This document shows positions 16,505-26,438 of a stretch of DNA of 64,000 nucleotides, in pieces (within the stretch, counting starts at the first letter, position 1; every line of letters starts with the position of its first letter). This DNA comes from Winogradskyella psychrotolerans (GTDB taxonomy: Bacteria > Bacteroidota > Bacteroidia > Flavobacteriales > Flavobacteriaceae). The stretch is taken from assembly GCF_018860545.1 (NCBI RefSeq), contig NZ_JAHKPN010000003.1:19347-83346 (forward strand). Direction: 5' to 3'. The notes beneath the pieces are model-generated. The model was not told where the DNA came from, searched no databases, and saw nothing but the letters and a program-made list of their open reading frames with translations. The position numbers were made by a program, and so were the translations under genes.

Positions 16505-19500
16505 TTAATTTTCTGGCGCTATAAGATCTATAGTGTCCGTAGTCATTTCTTGTAAATCTAAATCGTTAGGTATTTCAGGTAATTCATCTTCATTATAACG
16601 ATTCATAAGTTCATCAAATAAGCTCAAATAGCTATTAAACGTCTTTGTTTCTTGTAAAGCAAATTCTTTATCATTGTAGATGACTAAAATATCAATTAGA
16701 CCTCTGTAGCGTTGAATATCTAAATAAATATCTTCGCCAACCATACGTTCTTGATTTTCTAACGAAAGACCACTGTAATACACCAAATTTTCTTGATATT
16801 TTTTAGCCACATCTTTGTAAAGTGCACGTCCTTTTTCAATATTACCTATTTCATAATACGCGCTAACATAAGGTTCTAATAAAGAGTAAAAACCAAATTT
16901 ATCTACAGGCATTTTTTCCATAGCGATGTCTGCTATTTCTTCCGCTTTATCTAGTTTGTCTTCATTAATAAGTTGCTCTATTAAGCGTGCTAAATTGCCT
17001 CTATAAGTGATACCGTTTCTTCGCGTTTCAATATCATAATACATGTCTTCTCCGCTACCTCCCCATTTCCAATTCTTAACCATGTTGTACATTAGATCTG
17101 GATCTACACGTCCCATGTCATAAGGATTAGCTTTATCAACAGGTGTTTTAATTGGCACCAATTTGTAACACATGCCATCAAGTTGTAAATAGTCTTTTAG
17201 CCAAACATAATCTTCAGCTCCAAAGGCACCTCCCGTGAAATATATTGGACGCTCCCAATTATTATTAGCAATGATGTCTAACATTAAGAGGCGATTTTTA
17301 TAAAGGTAACTCCCTTCAATTTGAGTGTATAGGTTGTCTTCTATTTTATCTGCATCTTTTGGTTTAACCACACCATTCTTTAGTACCACGTCCTTGTTTA
17401 CAGGAATACTAATATTTCGGGTAGGGAAATAATTTGTACTCAATAAGTGAGTTGGGTACTGACTTGGGTCTTCCCCTTGCATTTCAACAACATGTTTAAA
17501 TTTAGTATCCGCTCTATCACTAGATATAAAGTCCATAAATCGTTTGATGTCTATAGTATCTCTTGTGATTTCTCTTCTAATAATAACATCCCTTGTGCCT
17601 CCTCGGTATTGATTATGGGTCAACTGTGAAGGGATTGGGTCACTATCATAAGCCTTACGCTTCATTTGGTCAATATACCAATCCGTTTGAAATAGACTAG
17701 TGTTTACTACACGCACATCTGTACGTACACCTTCAATTTCTTGTAAATACCACAGTGGGAAAGTGTCGTTATCTCCAATGGTAAATAGAATGGCATTTGG
17801 TGCACAGGACTCGAGATACTTACGAGCCATAGAATTGGTTGTGTACTTCCCAGAACGATCGTGATCATCCCAGTTATTTGCTGCTAAAACACCAGGTACA
17901 ATAACAAGACAAGCTAAGGTTACTACAGGAGCTAAAAGTTTGGTTTTTATGTTCGATTTTAAGAGGTCATAAATAGCGTATACTCCAAAGCCGATCCAAA
18001 TGGCAAAGACATAGAATGAACCTACAACAGAATAATCACGTTCTCTTGGTTCAAAAGGTCTTACATTGGTGTAAAACTGAATGGCTAAACCTGTCAGTAA
18101 GAAGAACACTAAAAGGACCCAGAACCGTTTTAAATCGGAATACATCAAGAAAAAGAAACCAATAAGGCCTAATATTAATGGTAAGAAATAATAGGTGTTT
18201 CTCGCTTTGTTTTCCAAAACATCAGTTGGTAAATTATCTTGAGACATGCCTATATGGATTGAGTCTATAAAGTTTATACCCGAAATCCAATTTCCATTTT
18301 TGTGAGTGTATCGTCCTTGGATATCATCTTGTCGTCCTGTGAAATTCCACATAAAATAGCGCCAATACATATAGCCAAACTGATATTGAAACATGTACAT
18401 AATATTGTCCATAAAGGACGGTTTTTCAATAATTAAATACTGTTGACCGTAGCGCTTTAAAAACTGATTATACCCTTCATAATCAATTTCGCCATTGGCA
18501 ACACGCATTCTGAAATCATTAACGAGCTGATCAAATTGTTGTTTTTCACCAAGGGCATATTGCGCAGATTGCTCTTCGGTTAAACCAGCATTCATAGCTT
18601 CGTTGTACGCACGTGTTTGTAAAGAGGGGTCAACTTTAAAATCAATTAAGCCCGTAAACATCATGTAGTTTTCAGCATGTTCGGCACTCCACATTCTTGG
18701 TAAAATTGAGGCGTGTTCGTGGTTATAATTCTGCTTACTTTTTTCCCATTCGTTTATAATTACGTATTTCCCAGCTTCATCATCGCGCTCATAATTCTTT
18801 TTATCATCAATAAACGGTTCGTCTTTATCGGCACCAGAATATACTTCTGTAAAGAATGGGCCATAAAATAAGTGCGTTTCAGGGTATTGCTCTAGGTTGT
18901 AGTACGCTAAAAGTTCTCTCGCATCTGAAGGGTTGTTTTCGTTAATAACAACTTGTGCATTGGCACGAATAGGAAGCATCATCCAAGATGAAAATCCTAT
19001 AAAAATAAACATCAAACACAATACTAAGGTATTGGTGTGTTTCATACCTTTTTGTCGTGTGTAATTCAGTCCAAAATAAAACAAGGCAATCACCATTAAA
19101 CCTGTAATAATGGTTCCTGAATTAAATGGTAGGCCTATTGAGTTCACAAAAAAGACTTCTAAATAACCAAAGAGTTTTAAGGTAGAAGGTAAAAGTAATT
19201 TGAATATAAAAAGTAAAATTGCTGCTGAAGCTATATTGGCAATGATGAAGTTTTTGACCGTAATGGTTTTGTAATTCTTGAAATAATAAAGCAGACCAAT
19301 GGCAGGAATGGTTAGTAGTCCCATAAAGTGAACTCCAAACGATAGCCCAATCACAAAAGCAATAAGGATTAACCAGCGGTTACCTCGTGGTTCATTCATG
19401 TCGCGTTCCCAACGTAAACCTAAATAAAATAAAACCGCCATAATTAAGGTAGCCATGGCATAAACCTCTGTTTCAACAGCATTAAACCAAAATGAATCCG

Positions 19501-19903
19501 TAAACGTAAATGCTAAACTGCCCACTAAGGCACTACCTAAAATAGCATAAGCTTTACTTGTGTCTTTGTCCTCATTATATTTAGTAAGCTTTACAAGTAA
19601 AAGACTAATTGTCCAAAACATAAAAAGAATGGTAAATGCACTTGCAACACCACTCATCATATTCATTATGGCTCCAATCTGTGAGGGTTCTAAAGCAAAC
19701 ATTGAGAAGAACGCACCTAACATTTGAAATAATGGAGCTCCTGGTGGATGGCCGACTTGTAATTTGGAAGAGGTTAAAATATACTCTCCAGCATCCCAAA
19801 AACTAACGGTTGGTTCTATAGTTAATCCGTAAACTACAACTGCTACTGCAAAAACAGACCATCCTAAGATGTTGTTCCACTTTTTAAAGTTAAAATCTTT
19901 CAT
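16505..19903 (-). CDS. DUF2723 multi-pass membrane glycosyltransferase (TMEM260-like)
   Basis: 1,132 residues. About 11-13 membrane helices occur in residues 10-340 and 560-680, with the early conserved FWDAGEYILTSSKLQVGHPPG motif typical of DUF2723 and GT-C enzymes (acidic metal-binding loop after helix 1). The rest is a large soluble domain with a helical, TPR-like C-terminus (about 960-1110). DUF2723 proteins are homologous to human TMEM260, a protein O-mannosyltransferase, so a role in protein O-glycosylation of exported proteins is likely. It precedes a polysaccharide deacetylase by 7 bp. No canonical promoter box was seen before the ATG at 19903. Confidence 0.88.
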   Translation of the reverse strand: MKDFNFKKWNNILGWSVFAVAVVVYGLTIEPTVSFWDAGEYILTSSKLQVGHPPGAPLFQMLGAFFSMFALEPSQIGAIMNMMSGVASAFTILFMFWTISLLLVKLTKYNEDKDTSKAYAILGSALVGSLAFTFTDSFWFNAVETEVYAMATLIMAVLFYLGLRWERDMNEPRGNRWLILIAFVIGLSFGVHFMGLLTIPAIGLLYYFKNYKTITVKNFIIANIASAAILLFIFKLLLPSTLKLFGYLEVFFVNSIGLPFNSGTIITGLMVIALFYFGLNYTRQKGMKHTNTLVLCLMFIFIGFSSWMMLPIRANAQVVINENNPSDARELLAYYNLEQYPETHLFYGPFFTEVYSGADKDEPFIDDKKNYERDDEAGKYVIINEWEKSKQNYNHEHASILPRMWSAEHAENYMMFTGLIDFKVDPSLQTRAYNEAMNAGLTEEQSAQYALGEKQQFDQLVNDFRMRVANGEIDYEGYNQFLKRYGQQYLIIEKPSFMDNIMYMFQYQFGYMYWRYFMWNFTGRQDDIQGRYTHKNGNWISGINFIDSIHIGMSQDNLPTDVLENKARNTYYFLPLILGLIGFFFLMYSDLKRFWVLLVFFLLTGLAIQFYTNVRPFEPRERDYSVVGSFYVFAIWIGFGVYAIYDLLKSNIKTKLLAPVVTLACLVIVPGVLAANNWDDHDRSGKYTTNSMARKYLESCAPNAILFTIGDNDTFPLWYLQEIEGVRTDVRVVNTSLFQTDWYIDQMKRKAYDSDPIPSQLTHNQYRGGTRDVIIRREITRDTIDIKRFMDFISSDRADTKFKHVVEMQGEDPSQYPTHLLSTNYFPTRNISIPVNKDVVLKNGVVKPKDADKIEDNLYTQIEGSYLYKNRLLMLDIIANNNWERPIYFTGGAFGAEDYVWLKDYLQLDGMCYKLVPIKTPVDKANPYDMGRVDPDLMYNMVKNWKWGGSGEDMYYDIETRRNGITYRGNLARLIEQLINEDKLDKAEEIADIAMEKMPVDKFGFYSLLEPYVSAYYEIGNIEKGRALYKDVAKKYQENLVYYSGLSLENQERMVGEDIYLDIQRYRGLIDILVIYNDKEFALQETKTFNSYLSLFDELMNRYNEDELPEIPNDLDLQEMTTDTIDLIAPEN

Positions 19904-20004
19904 GAAAACGTTGCTTATTAATGCTGGCGAATTTACTAATTAATCCCTAAAAGCCTACATTTTTAAGTTAACGTTAAGTATTTTAAAAAATTTTCTTCTT
20001 TTTT

Positions 20005-20035
20005 TTTGTCAAAGTAAAACTTTGTATTAAATTTG
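20005..20035 (+). promoter_or_regulatory. Canonical Bacteroidota promoter of tRNA-Gln
   Basis: TTTG at 20005-20008 (-33) and TAAATTTG at 20028-20035 (-7, TANNTTTG) are separated by 19 bp, the spacing described for Flavobacterium. Transcription should start about 7 bp further on, roughly 12 bp before the tRNA. Confidence 0.75.
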
Positions 20036-20054
20036 CACCCTCAAAATGAGAGAT

Positions 20055-20128
20055 TGGCCTATGGTGTAACTGGCTAACACATCTGTTTTTGGTACAGAAG
20101 AGTCTAGGTTCGAAACCTAGTAGGCCAA
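20055..20128 (+). tRNA. tRNA-Gln (anticodon TTG)
   Basis: 74 nt cloverleaf. The acceptor stem TGGCCTA pairs with TAGGCCA, with discriminator A at 20128 and no encoded CCA. The anticodon stem TCTGT/ACAGA holds loop TTTTGGT with anticodon TTG, and the T arm CTAGG-TTCGAAA-CCTAG is intact. It reads CAA and CAG glutamine codons. It stands alone with its own promoter and a terminator 10 bp downstream. Confidence 0.95.
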
Positions 20129-20137
20129 CTAAAGTTT

Positions 20138-20171
20138 AAATCCTAATTCAGAAATGAATTAGGATTTTTTT
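20138..20171 (+). terminator. Intrinsic terminator of tRNA-Gln
   Basis: AAATCCTAATTC (20138-20149) pairs perfectly with GAATTAGGATTT (20156-20167) over a 6-base loop and runs into a T tract. Confidence 0.85.
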
Positions 20172-20270
20172 ATTTAAGTCTTTCTGTACAATAGCTGGGA
20201 GTATAGTGCTAAGGTCCATCTAAATACCTTTGTAATAAATACTATAGCTTTATAAAAGTATTAAAAACAA

Positions 20271-20302
20271 CAAAGAGGAAGGCTTTGAAGGCATCCTCTT
20301 TA
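20271..20302 (-). terminator. Probable terminator downstream of universal stress gene
   Basis: AAAGAGGA (20272-20279) pairs with TCCTCTTT (20294-20301) over a 14-base loop. On the minus strand it is followed by a T-rich run (GTTGTTTTTAA), which suits ending the transcript from 21203. On the plus side a G run follows, so it is not a plus-strand terminator. Confidence 0.55.
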
Positions 20303-20378
20303 TTAGGGGGGAGTCGAAACATGTTTTTCAAAACTTAAACTATGAAGTCTTAGTTTTTAAGTTTAAAAGTGAAGTAAT

Positions 20379-21203
20379 TTATATTTTAAACGTAATCACA
20401 GGTCGTTTTGCATGATTTACCAAATCTTCACTGATACTACCATTGAAGAAATGCGCAATGCCTTGTCTGCCATGTGTGCTAATTCCTATAAGGTCTGCAT
20501 CTATATCTTTGGAAAAATTTAAAACCCCTTGTTCAACAGTGTGATCGTTGTGTATGGTAATGGTGTAATTATCAAAATCTTGTCCGGAAATAAAATCATT
20601 GACTCTAGATTTTGCTTCATACGATGTCAAAAAATTGCCAGACGTAATTACCAAGAGTAAATGGATTTTTGACCCAAAGGCTTTAGCGAATTTTACAGCT
20701 TGTTTATAAGTTTCTTTATTGTCGTTTTTAAAATCGGAAGCGAATACAAAGTTAGAAACCTTAAAGTTATGATGTTCATTTTTGATAACTAATACAGGTA
20801 CTTCGGAAGAGCGAACCACTTTTTCTGCATTAGAACCCACAAACATTTCTTTTATGCCTGTTGCACCATGAGACCCCATAATAATTAAGTCAATATTAAA
20901 TTCATTGCAAGAATCTTTAATTTCGTCAAATGTTATGTCAGCCTTAACTGTTTCGTGTATCGTTATGTTTTCTAAATAGTCTTGTGCCATTAGATTTTCG
21001 AATCTTTTTCGTGCCAAATTCATAAAAAACAAGGTTTCAGGAATATCGCTTTCAGCGTGTCCAGGGTCTGGATGTTGCATTGGTATTTCCATCATATGCA
21101 ATAAATAAATTTCTGCATTGTAAGTTTTCGCTAGCATAGCAGCTACTTTTAGAGCGTTTTCTGCTTGCTCCGAAAAATCTGTTGGAACTAATATTCTATT
21201 CAT
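20379..21203 (-). CDS. Tandem-domain universal stress protein
   Basis: 274 residues with two UspA domains, about 1-140 and 150-274. The first starts MNRILVPTDFS and has the nucleotide-binding loop IIMGSHGATGIKEMFVGSNAEKVV (G-x2-G-x9-G-S/T type). The second starts FVFASDF and ends with GISTHGRQGIAHFFNGSISEDLV. USPs bind ATP or AMP and help survival under starvation or stress. The protein is cytoplasmic. It stands alone between tRNA-Gln and the rimP operon, which is divergent from it. Confidence 0.92.
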   Translation of the reverse strand: MNRILVPTDFSEQAENALKVAAMLAKTYNAEIYLLHMMEIPMQHPDPGHAESDIPETLFFMNLARKRFENLMAQDYLENITIHETVKADITFDEIKDSCNEFNIDLIIMGSHGATGIKEMFVGSNAEKVVRSSEVPVLVIKNEHHNFKVSNFVFASDFKNDNKETYKQAVKFAKAFGSKIHLLLVITSGNFLTSYEAKSRVNDFISGQDFDNYTITIHNDHTVEQGVLNFSKDIDADLIGISTHGRQGIAHFFNGSISEDLVNHAKRPVITFKI

Positions 21204-21261
21204 ATTTATTGATTTATGTTAGTTCTTCTAAATTTAAGAAAATAAATCCACATTACATAGC

Positions 21262-21293
21262 TTGGGTAATTTAATATAAAATACGTATATTTG
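21262..21293 (+). promoter_or_regulatory. Promoter of rimP-nusA-infB operon
   Basis: TATATTTG at 21286-21293 matches the -7 consensus. A TTG at 21262-21264 can serve as -33 with a 21-bp spacer. The start point would be near 21300, leaving a leader of about 58 nt that contains the hairpin at 21322-21347. Confidence 0.6.
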
Positions 21294-21311
21294 CACCGTT
21301 ATTTACTAAAA

Positions 21312-21365
21312 ATGAATAAGCGAGAGGACGAAAAGTCCTCTCTTTTTATATCAAGAAATGATTAA
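21312..21365 (+). CDS. Possible 17-codon upstream ORF in the rimP leader
   Basis: ATG at 21312 opens a 17-codon frame (MNKREDEKSSLFISRND) that stops at 21363-21365, a few bases past the rimP ATG at 21358. It spans the whole hairpin at 21322-21347, so its translation would prevent hairpin formation. Whether it is translated is unknown. It could equally be a chance ORF. Confidence 0.25.
   Translation: MNKREDEKSSLFISRND
21322..21347 (+). terminator. Terminator-like hairpin in rimP-nusA-infB leader (possible attenuator)
   Basis: GAGAGGAC (21322-21329) pairs perfectly with GTCCTCTC (21335-21342) over a 5-base loop, followed directly by TTTTT. It lies downstream of the promoter and 10 bp before the rimP start, so it is an attenuator candidate and not an end-of-operon terminator. 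nusA encodes a termination factor, which makes feedback control plausible. Confidence 0.65.
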
Positions 21366-21822
21366 GAAAATAGTAGAAGACTTATTACAAACGGCATTAG
21401 CAGAAAGACAAGATCTGTTCTTAATAGATTTTTCTATGTCTGGAGATAACGCTATAAAAATTGTAATAGATGGTGATAATGGTGTCTTAGTAGAAGATTG
21501 TATGTTTATTAGTAGAGCCATTGAACATCATATTGATAGAGAGGAACATGATTTTTCTTTAGAAGTTTTATCATCTGGTGCAGCATCTCCGTTAATTTTA
21601 CCAAGACAGTATAATAAGCATATTGGTAGAAATTTAGAAGTAAAGACTTTAGATAATCAAGATTTAGAGGGAGAACTCATAGAGGTAAACGAATCTGATG
21701 TGGTTTTAAGCTGGAAAGCACGCGAACCAAAACCCGTTGGAAAAGGAAAAGTAACAGTGGTTAAAACGGCTACTATTACTTTTGATAATATTAAAGAAGC
21801 GAAAGTTAAAATAAAATTTTAA
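21358..21822 (+). CDS. rimP: Ribosome maturation factor RimP
   Basis: 154 residues. The N-terminal alpha/beta domain (1-80) includes DGDNGVLVEDCMFISRAIEHH and LEVLSSGAASPLILPRQY, matching RimP. The C-terminal SH3-like barrel (85-154) starts HIGRNLEVKT. RimP assists maturation of the 30S subunit in the cytoplasm. Length is normal. It is the first gene of rimP-nusA-infB, the order conserved across bacteria, with nusA 12 bp downstream. Confidence 0.95.
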   Translation: MIKKIVEDLLQTALAERQDLFLIDFSMSGDNAIKIVIDGDNGVLVEDCMFISRAIEHHIDREEHDFSLEVLSSGAASPLILPRQYNKHIGRNLEVKTLDNQDLEGELIEVNESDVVLSWKAREPKPVGKGKVTVVKTATITFDNIKEAKVKIKF

Positions 21823-21834
21823 TTCATATTAATT

Positions 21835-23067
21835 ATGGAAAATGTAGCGTTAATTGAGTCATTTTCAGAATTTAAAGACGACAAATTAATAGATAGAGTT
21901 ACGCTAATGGCGATTCTTGAAGATGTATTGCGTAATGCATTGAAGAAGAAATATGGTGATGACGATAATTTTGATATCATTATAAACCCAGATAAAGGTG
22001 ATTTAGAAATTTGGAGAAACCGTATCGTTGTTGCAGATGGTGAGGTTGAAGAGCCAAACCAAGAGATAGCGTTGTCAGAAGCTCAGAAAATAGAACCAGA
22101 TTTTGAAGTTGGTGAAGACGTTGCAGAAGAAGTTAAGTTAATTGACCTTGGAAGACGTTCTATCCTTGCATTAAGACAAAATTTAATTTCTAAGATTCAC
22201 GAGCATGATAACACGAACATCTACAAGCACTTTAAAGAACTTGAAGGTGAGATTTATACAGCAGAAGTGCATCACATTCGTCATAGAGCAATTATTTTGT
22301 TAGACGATGATGGTAATGAAATTATACTTCCGAAAGACAAACAAATTCCTTCAGACTTCTTTAGAAAAGGAGAAAATGTAAGAGGAATTATAGAGAGTGT
22401 GGAATTAAAAGGAAGCAAGCCGGCAATTATAATGTCTAGAACTTCTCCTGTATTTCTTGAGAAATTATTTGAACAAGAAATACCAGAAGTTTTTGATGGT
22501 TTAATTACGGTTAAAAAAGTAGTACGTATTCCTGGTGAAAAAGCAAAAGTGGCCGTAGATTCTTATGATGATAGAATTGACCCAGTTGGAGCTTGTGTCG
22601 GTATGAAAGGTTCAAGAATTCATGGTATTGTACGTGAATTAGGAAACGAAAATATCGATGTTATTAACTATACTAATAATGTTCAACTTTTTGTAACAAG
22701 AGCCTTAAGCCCAGCAAGAGTAACATCTTTGAAATTAAACGAAGAGACGATGCGCGCTGAGGTGTTGTTAAAACCAGAAGAAGTTTCTAAAGCCATTGGT
22801 AGAGGTGGTCACAATATTCGTTTAGCTGGTCAGTTAACAGGTTACGAGATTGATGTGTTTAGAGAAGGTGCAGAAGAAGATGTTGAATTAAAAGAATTCT
22901 CTGATGAAATAGAGGGTTGGGTAATTTCTGAATTTAGCAAAGCTGGTTTAGATACTGCGAAAAGTATTTTAGAACAAGATTTAGTTGATTTAGTGAAGCG
23001 TACAGATTTAGAAGAAGAAACCATCTTAGATGTCATTAGGATTCTAAGAGAAGAATTTGAAGAATAA
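21835..23067 (+). CDS. nusA: Transcription termination/antitermination factor NusA
   Basis: 410 residues. The N-terminal RNA-polymerase-binding domain (about 1-125) is followed by an S1 domain (about 135-205, GEIYTAEVHHI to SRTSPVFLEKL) and KH1/KH2 domains (about 230-350, VGACVGMKGSRI and KAIGRGGHNIRLA). The C-terminus is acidic and short, without the repeated AR domains of E. coli NusA, which is usual for this phylum. It modulates RNA polymerase pausing, termination and antitermination. It lies 12 bp after rimP. Confidence 0.96.
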   Translation: MENVALIESFSEFKDDKLIDRVTLMAILEDVLRNALKKKYGDDDNFDIIINPDKGDLEIWRNRIVVADGEVEEPNQEIALSEAQKIEPDFEVGEDVAEEVKLIDLGRRSILALRQNLISKIHEHDNTNIYKHFKELEGEIYTAEVHHIRHRAIILLDDDGNEIILPKDKQIPSDFFRKGENVRGIIESVELKGSKPAIIMSRTSPVFLEKLFEQEIPEVFDGLITVKKVVRIPGEKAKVAVDSYDDRIDPVGACVGMKGSRIHGIVRELGNENIDVINYTNNVQLFVTRALSPARVTSLKLNEETMRAEVLLKPEEVSKAIGRGGHNIRLAGQLTGYEIDVFREGAEEDVELKEFSDEIEGWVISEFSKAGLDTAKSILEQDLVDLVKRTDLEEETILDVIRILREEFEE

Positions 23068-23183
23068 TATCAAAAAAATATTAAAAATGATTTGTATTAT
23101 CTCATTTTTAAGTTTAATTGGTATCATATTAATTTTTATTTAAAATTAATATATAATATATTTAAGTATTTTACAGGCAGTTT

Positions 23184-25982
23184 ATGGCTCAAATGACAAG
23201 ATTAAACAAAGTATTAAGGGAATTAAATATCTCAATAGATCGCGCTGTGGATTTTTTAGAATCCAAAGGTGTTGAAATTGAGAAAAGCCCTAATACTAAA
23301 ATTTCGGAAGAGGTTTACAACACGCTTTCTGATGAATTTCAGACAGATGCATCAAAGCGTGAAAAAGCTCAAGAAGTAAGTGAAGCAAAACTTAAAGAAA
23401 AGGAAGAGCTTCGCGAACAGAGAGAACGTGAAATTGAAGAAAAGCAAAAGCAGAAAGCTGAAAGAGAATCTGTGGTTAAGGCTAAAGCTGAGTTAAGTGG
23501 ACCAAAACAAGTTGGTAAAATTGACTTAGACAACAAGCCTAAAGCAGAGACAAAGGAAACACCTAAAGCTCCCGAAGTTAAGGAAGAACCTAAAGCTGAA
23601 AAACCCGAGGTGAAGTCTGAAGCACCAAAGGAAGCACCTAAAGTTGAACAACCAAAGGCAACTGAAAATGTTGAAAAGGTTGAGAAAACTGAACAGGTTG
23701 AAAAGGTTGAGAAAGCTGAGAAAGTAGAAAAGGTTGAAAAAGTAGAGACAACTGAAAAGGCAAAACCTAAAGTGGAGCCTAAAAAAGAAGAGCCTACTCC
23801 AAAACCAAGTGAACCTGTAGAGGAAACACTGAAAACACAATATAAGAAGCTTACAGGACCAGTAACAACAGGTAAGAAAATTGATTTATCTCAATTTAAT
23901 AAACCTAAGAAGAAAAAGGTTGAAACAGCTAAACCTGGTGATGCTAATAAACGTAAAAGACGTCGTATTAGTAAAAGTGGAAATGATACTTCAGGAAAGC
24001 CAAACTTCGATAATAGAAGAGGTGGACAAAAAGGAAGAGGTGGTGCTGCTAGACCTAAGGTAGTTAAAGAAGAGCCAAGTGAAGAAGATGTTCAAAAGCA
24101 AATCCGTGAAACTTTAGAAAAGCTTCAAGGAAAATCTAACAAAGGTAAAGGAGCAAAATACCGTAGAGATAAAAGAGATCAACACCGTCAACAAACGGAA
24201 ATCGATCAAGAAATTGCTGCAGCAGAAAGTAAAACCATTAAAGTTACTGAATTTGTTACGGTAAGTGAAATGGCAACCATGATGGAAGTTGGAGTTACAC
24301 AAGTTATTTCTGCATGTATGTCTTTAGGTATGATGGTAACCATGAACCAAAGATTAGATGCCGAAACGTTAACTATTGTTGCTGAAGAATTTGGTTTCGA
24401 TGTAGAATTTATCAAGGCGGATATCGAAGAATCAATAAAGGTTGTTGAAGACGATCCTAAAGATTTAGTAGAAAGAGCTCCTATCGTTACTGTAATGGGT
24501 CACGTCGATCACGGTAAAACATCACTATTAGATTACATACGTAAAGAAAATGTTATCGCAGGTGAATCTGGTGGTATTACGCAGCATATTGGTGCTTATG
24601 GAGTACAACTAGAAAACGGACAAAAAATAGCATTCTTAGATACACCAGGTCACGAAGCCTTTACAGCGATGCGTGCTCGTGGTGCTCAAGTAACCGATAT
24701 AGCGATTATTGTGGTTGCTGCGGATGATGCTATCATGCCTCAAACAAAGGAAGCCATATCTCATGCGCAAGCTGCAGGTGTACCAATCGTTTTCGCAATT
24801 AATAAAATTGATAAGCCAGATGCTAACCCTGAAAAGGTAAAAGAGCAATTGGCACAAATGAATCTCTTAGTCGAAGATTGGGGTGGTAAAATTCAATCGC
24901 ATGATATTTCGGCTAAAAAAGGAACTGGTGTTAAAGAGTTATTAGAAAAAGTATTGCTTGAAGCTGAATTATTAGAATTAAAAGCTAATCCTAATAAAGC
25001 GGCAAGTGGAACAGTTGTGGAGGCTTATTTAGATAAGGGTAGAGGTTATGTTTCAACAATTTTAGTACAAGCAGGTACTTTAAAAGTTGGTGATTATGTA
25101 TTAGCTGGTAAGAATAGCGGTAAAGTAAAAGCGATGCAAGATGAGCGTGGACAAGATGTGAAAGCGGCAGGTCCTGCAACTCCAGTATCTATTCTTGGTT
25201 TAGATGGTGCTCCTCAAGCAGGTGATAAGTTTAATGTCTTTGCCGATGAGCGTGAAGCGAAACAAATTGCTACAAAACGTGCACAGTTACAACGTGAACA
25301 ATCCGTTAGAACACAACGTCATATTACACTTGATGAAATTGGAAGACGTATTGCTCTTGGTGATTTCCAAGAATTAAATATTATTCTTAAAGGTGATGTT
25401 GATGGTTCTGTTGAAGCATTAACAGATTCATTCCAGAAACTATCTACTGAAGAAATTCAAGTTAATATTATTCATAAAGGTGTTGGTGCCATTACAGAAA
25501 GTGATGTGTTATTAGCAACAGCGTCTGATGCGATTATCGTTGGATTTAATGTGCGTCCTGTTGGAAATGCGAGAATGATAGCTGATAAGGAAGAAATTGA
25601 TATCAGAACTTACTCAATTATCTATGCAGCGATTAACGATCTTAAAGATGCTATGGAAGGTATGCTATCTCCAGAAGTAAAAGAAGAAGTTACAGGTACT
25701 GCCGAAATCAGAGAAATATTTAAAGTCTCTAAAGTTGGAAATATTGCCGGATGTATGGTAATGAATGGTAAGATATTTAGAAATTCGAACATTAGAATAA
25801 TTAGAGAAGGAGTTGTGGTGCATACAGGAACGTTAGAAGCCTTAAAACGTTTTAAAGATGATGTAAGAGAAGTGGCAAAAGGCTACGATTGTGGTATGCA
25901 AATTAAAGGCTATAACGATATTGTAATTGGTGATGTTATTGAAGCATTCCAAGAAGTAGAAGTGAAGAAAAAGTTGAAATAA
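23184..25982 (+). CDS. infB: Translation initiation factor IF-2
   Basis: 932 residues. A short IF2_N-like fold (1-55) is followed by a long charged linker (60-330) with Lys/Glu/Pro repeats (VEKVEK units at about 160-195) and an Arg/Gly-rich patch. A second IF2_N domain (about 350-405) precedes the GTPase domain with G1 GHVDHGKTS near 438, G3 DTPGHE and G4 NKIDKPD. The C-terminal domains II-IV bind fMet-tRNA. IF-2 delivers initiator tRNA to the 30S subunit. It is the last gene of the operon and is followed by a strong terminator. Confidence 0.97.
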   Translation: MAQMTRLNKVLRELNISIDRAVDFLESKGVEIEKSPNTKISEEVYNTLSDEFQTDASKREKAQEVSEAKLKEKEELREQREREIEEKQKQKAERESVVKAKAELSGPKQVGKIDLDNKPKAETKETPKAPEVKEEPKAEKPEVKSEAPKEAPKVEQPKATENVEKVEKTEQVEKVEKAEKVEKVEKVETTEKAKPKVEPKKEEPTPKPSEPVEETLKTQYKKLTGPVTTGKKIDLSQFNKPKKKKVETAKPGDANKRKRRRISKSGNDTSGKPNFDNRRGGQKGRGGAARPKVVKEEPSEEDVQKQIRETLEKLQGKSNKGKGAKYRRDKRDQHRQQTEIDQEIAAAESKTIKVTEFVTVSEMATMMEVGVTQVISACMSLGMMVTMNQRLDAETLTIVAEEFGFDVEFIKADIEESIKVVEDDPKDLVERAPIVTVMGHVDHGKTSLLDYIRKENVIAGESGGITQHIGAYGVQLENGQKIAFLDTPGHEAFTAMRARGAQVTDIAIIVVAADDAIMPQTKEAISHAQAAGVPIVFAINKIDKPDANPEKVKEQLAQMNLLVEDWGGKIQSHDISAKKGTGVKELLEKVLLEAELLELKANPNKAASGTVVEAYLDKGRGYVSTILVQAGTLKVGDYVLAGKNSGKVKAMQDERGQDVKAAGPATPVSILGLDGAPQAGDKFNVFADEREAKQIATKRAQLQREQSVRTQRHITLDEIGRRIALGDFQELNIILKGDVDGSVEALTDSFQKLSTEEIQVNIIHKGVGAITESDVLLATASDAIIVGFNVRPVGNARMIADKEEIDIRTYSIIYAAINDLKDAMEGMLSPEVKEEVTGTAEIREIFKVSKVGNIAGCMVMNGKIFRNSNIRIIREGVVVHTGTLEALKRFKDDVREVAKGYDCGMQIKGYNDIVIGDVIEAFQEVEVKKKLK

Positions 25983-26005
25983 CAACTATAAATAGTTATA
26001 GAAAT

Positions 26006-26038
26006 AAAAAAACCGACAAGAGATTGTCGGTTTTTTTT
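26006..26038. terminator. Bidirectional terminator between infB and the SPOR gene
   Basis: AAAAAAACCGACA (26006-26018) pairs with TGTCGGTTTTTTT (26025-26037) over a 6-base loop. A/T tracts on both sides serve the convergent genes infB and the SPOR-domain gene. Confidence 0.9.
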
Positions 26039-26057
26039 ATGGTATAAAATGAAATAT

Positions 26058-26438
26058 TTATTTTTCGGTTTTTGGCTGAAGAATATTAGCGTACATATAG
26101 TTTTCTTTAATCTTCGCTAAAGCACGATCAGCTTCCAGTCTAGTGGCAAAATTACCGACCCAAACCTTATAATTTGGCGTATTCCAAATAATCTCTGTAG
26201 GCCATTCGTCATAGGTGTTTAAGAAATTTTCTTTCTCTCGCTTCGCCATATCAATATCTACACTTTGATACACTTGTATTTTATATACCTTTAAGGTTTT
26301 AATGTCCTTTTTATACTCTAGTAATTTGTCAATATCACTGTCTTGACTCACGTTAACCACACCTTGTTGTGCATGCATGGAAGTGGTCAGGCTAAAACCA
26401 ACGATTAAAAGGGCAATTGTTCTATTTTTTAATTTCAT
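26058..26438 (-). CDS. Secreted SPOR-domain protein
   Basis: 126 residues. A signal peptide (MKLKNRTIALLIVGFSLTTSMHAQ) is followed by a linker and a SPOR domain (about 52-122, YKIQVYQSVDIDMAKREK to WVGNFATRLEADRALAKIK). SPOR domains bind denuded glycan strands of peptidoglycan, often at the division septum. The protein is expected in the periplasm. A -7 box TACCTTTG (minus strand, 26463-26456) lies just upstream of the ATG. Confidence 0.88.
   Translation of the reverse strand: MKLKNRTIALLIVGFSLTTSMHAQQGVVNVSQDSDIDKLLEYKKDIKTLKVYKIQVYQSVDIDMAKREKENFLNTYDEWPTEIIWNTPNYKVWVGNFATRLEADRALAKIKENYMYANILQPKTEK

Noticed and set aside
23526..23840. Phe/Leu-rich open frame opposite the infB linker
   Set aside because: It is a mirror of the Lys/Glu repeat codons and does not look like a real protein.
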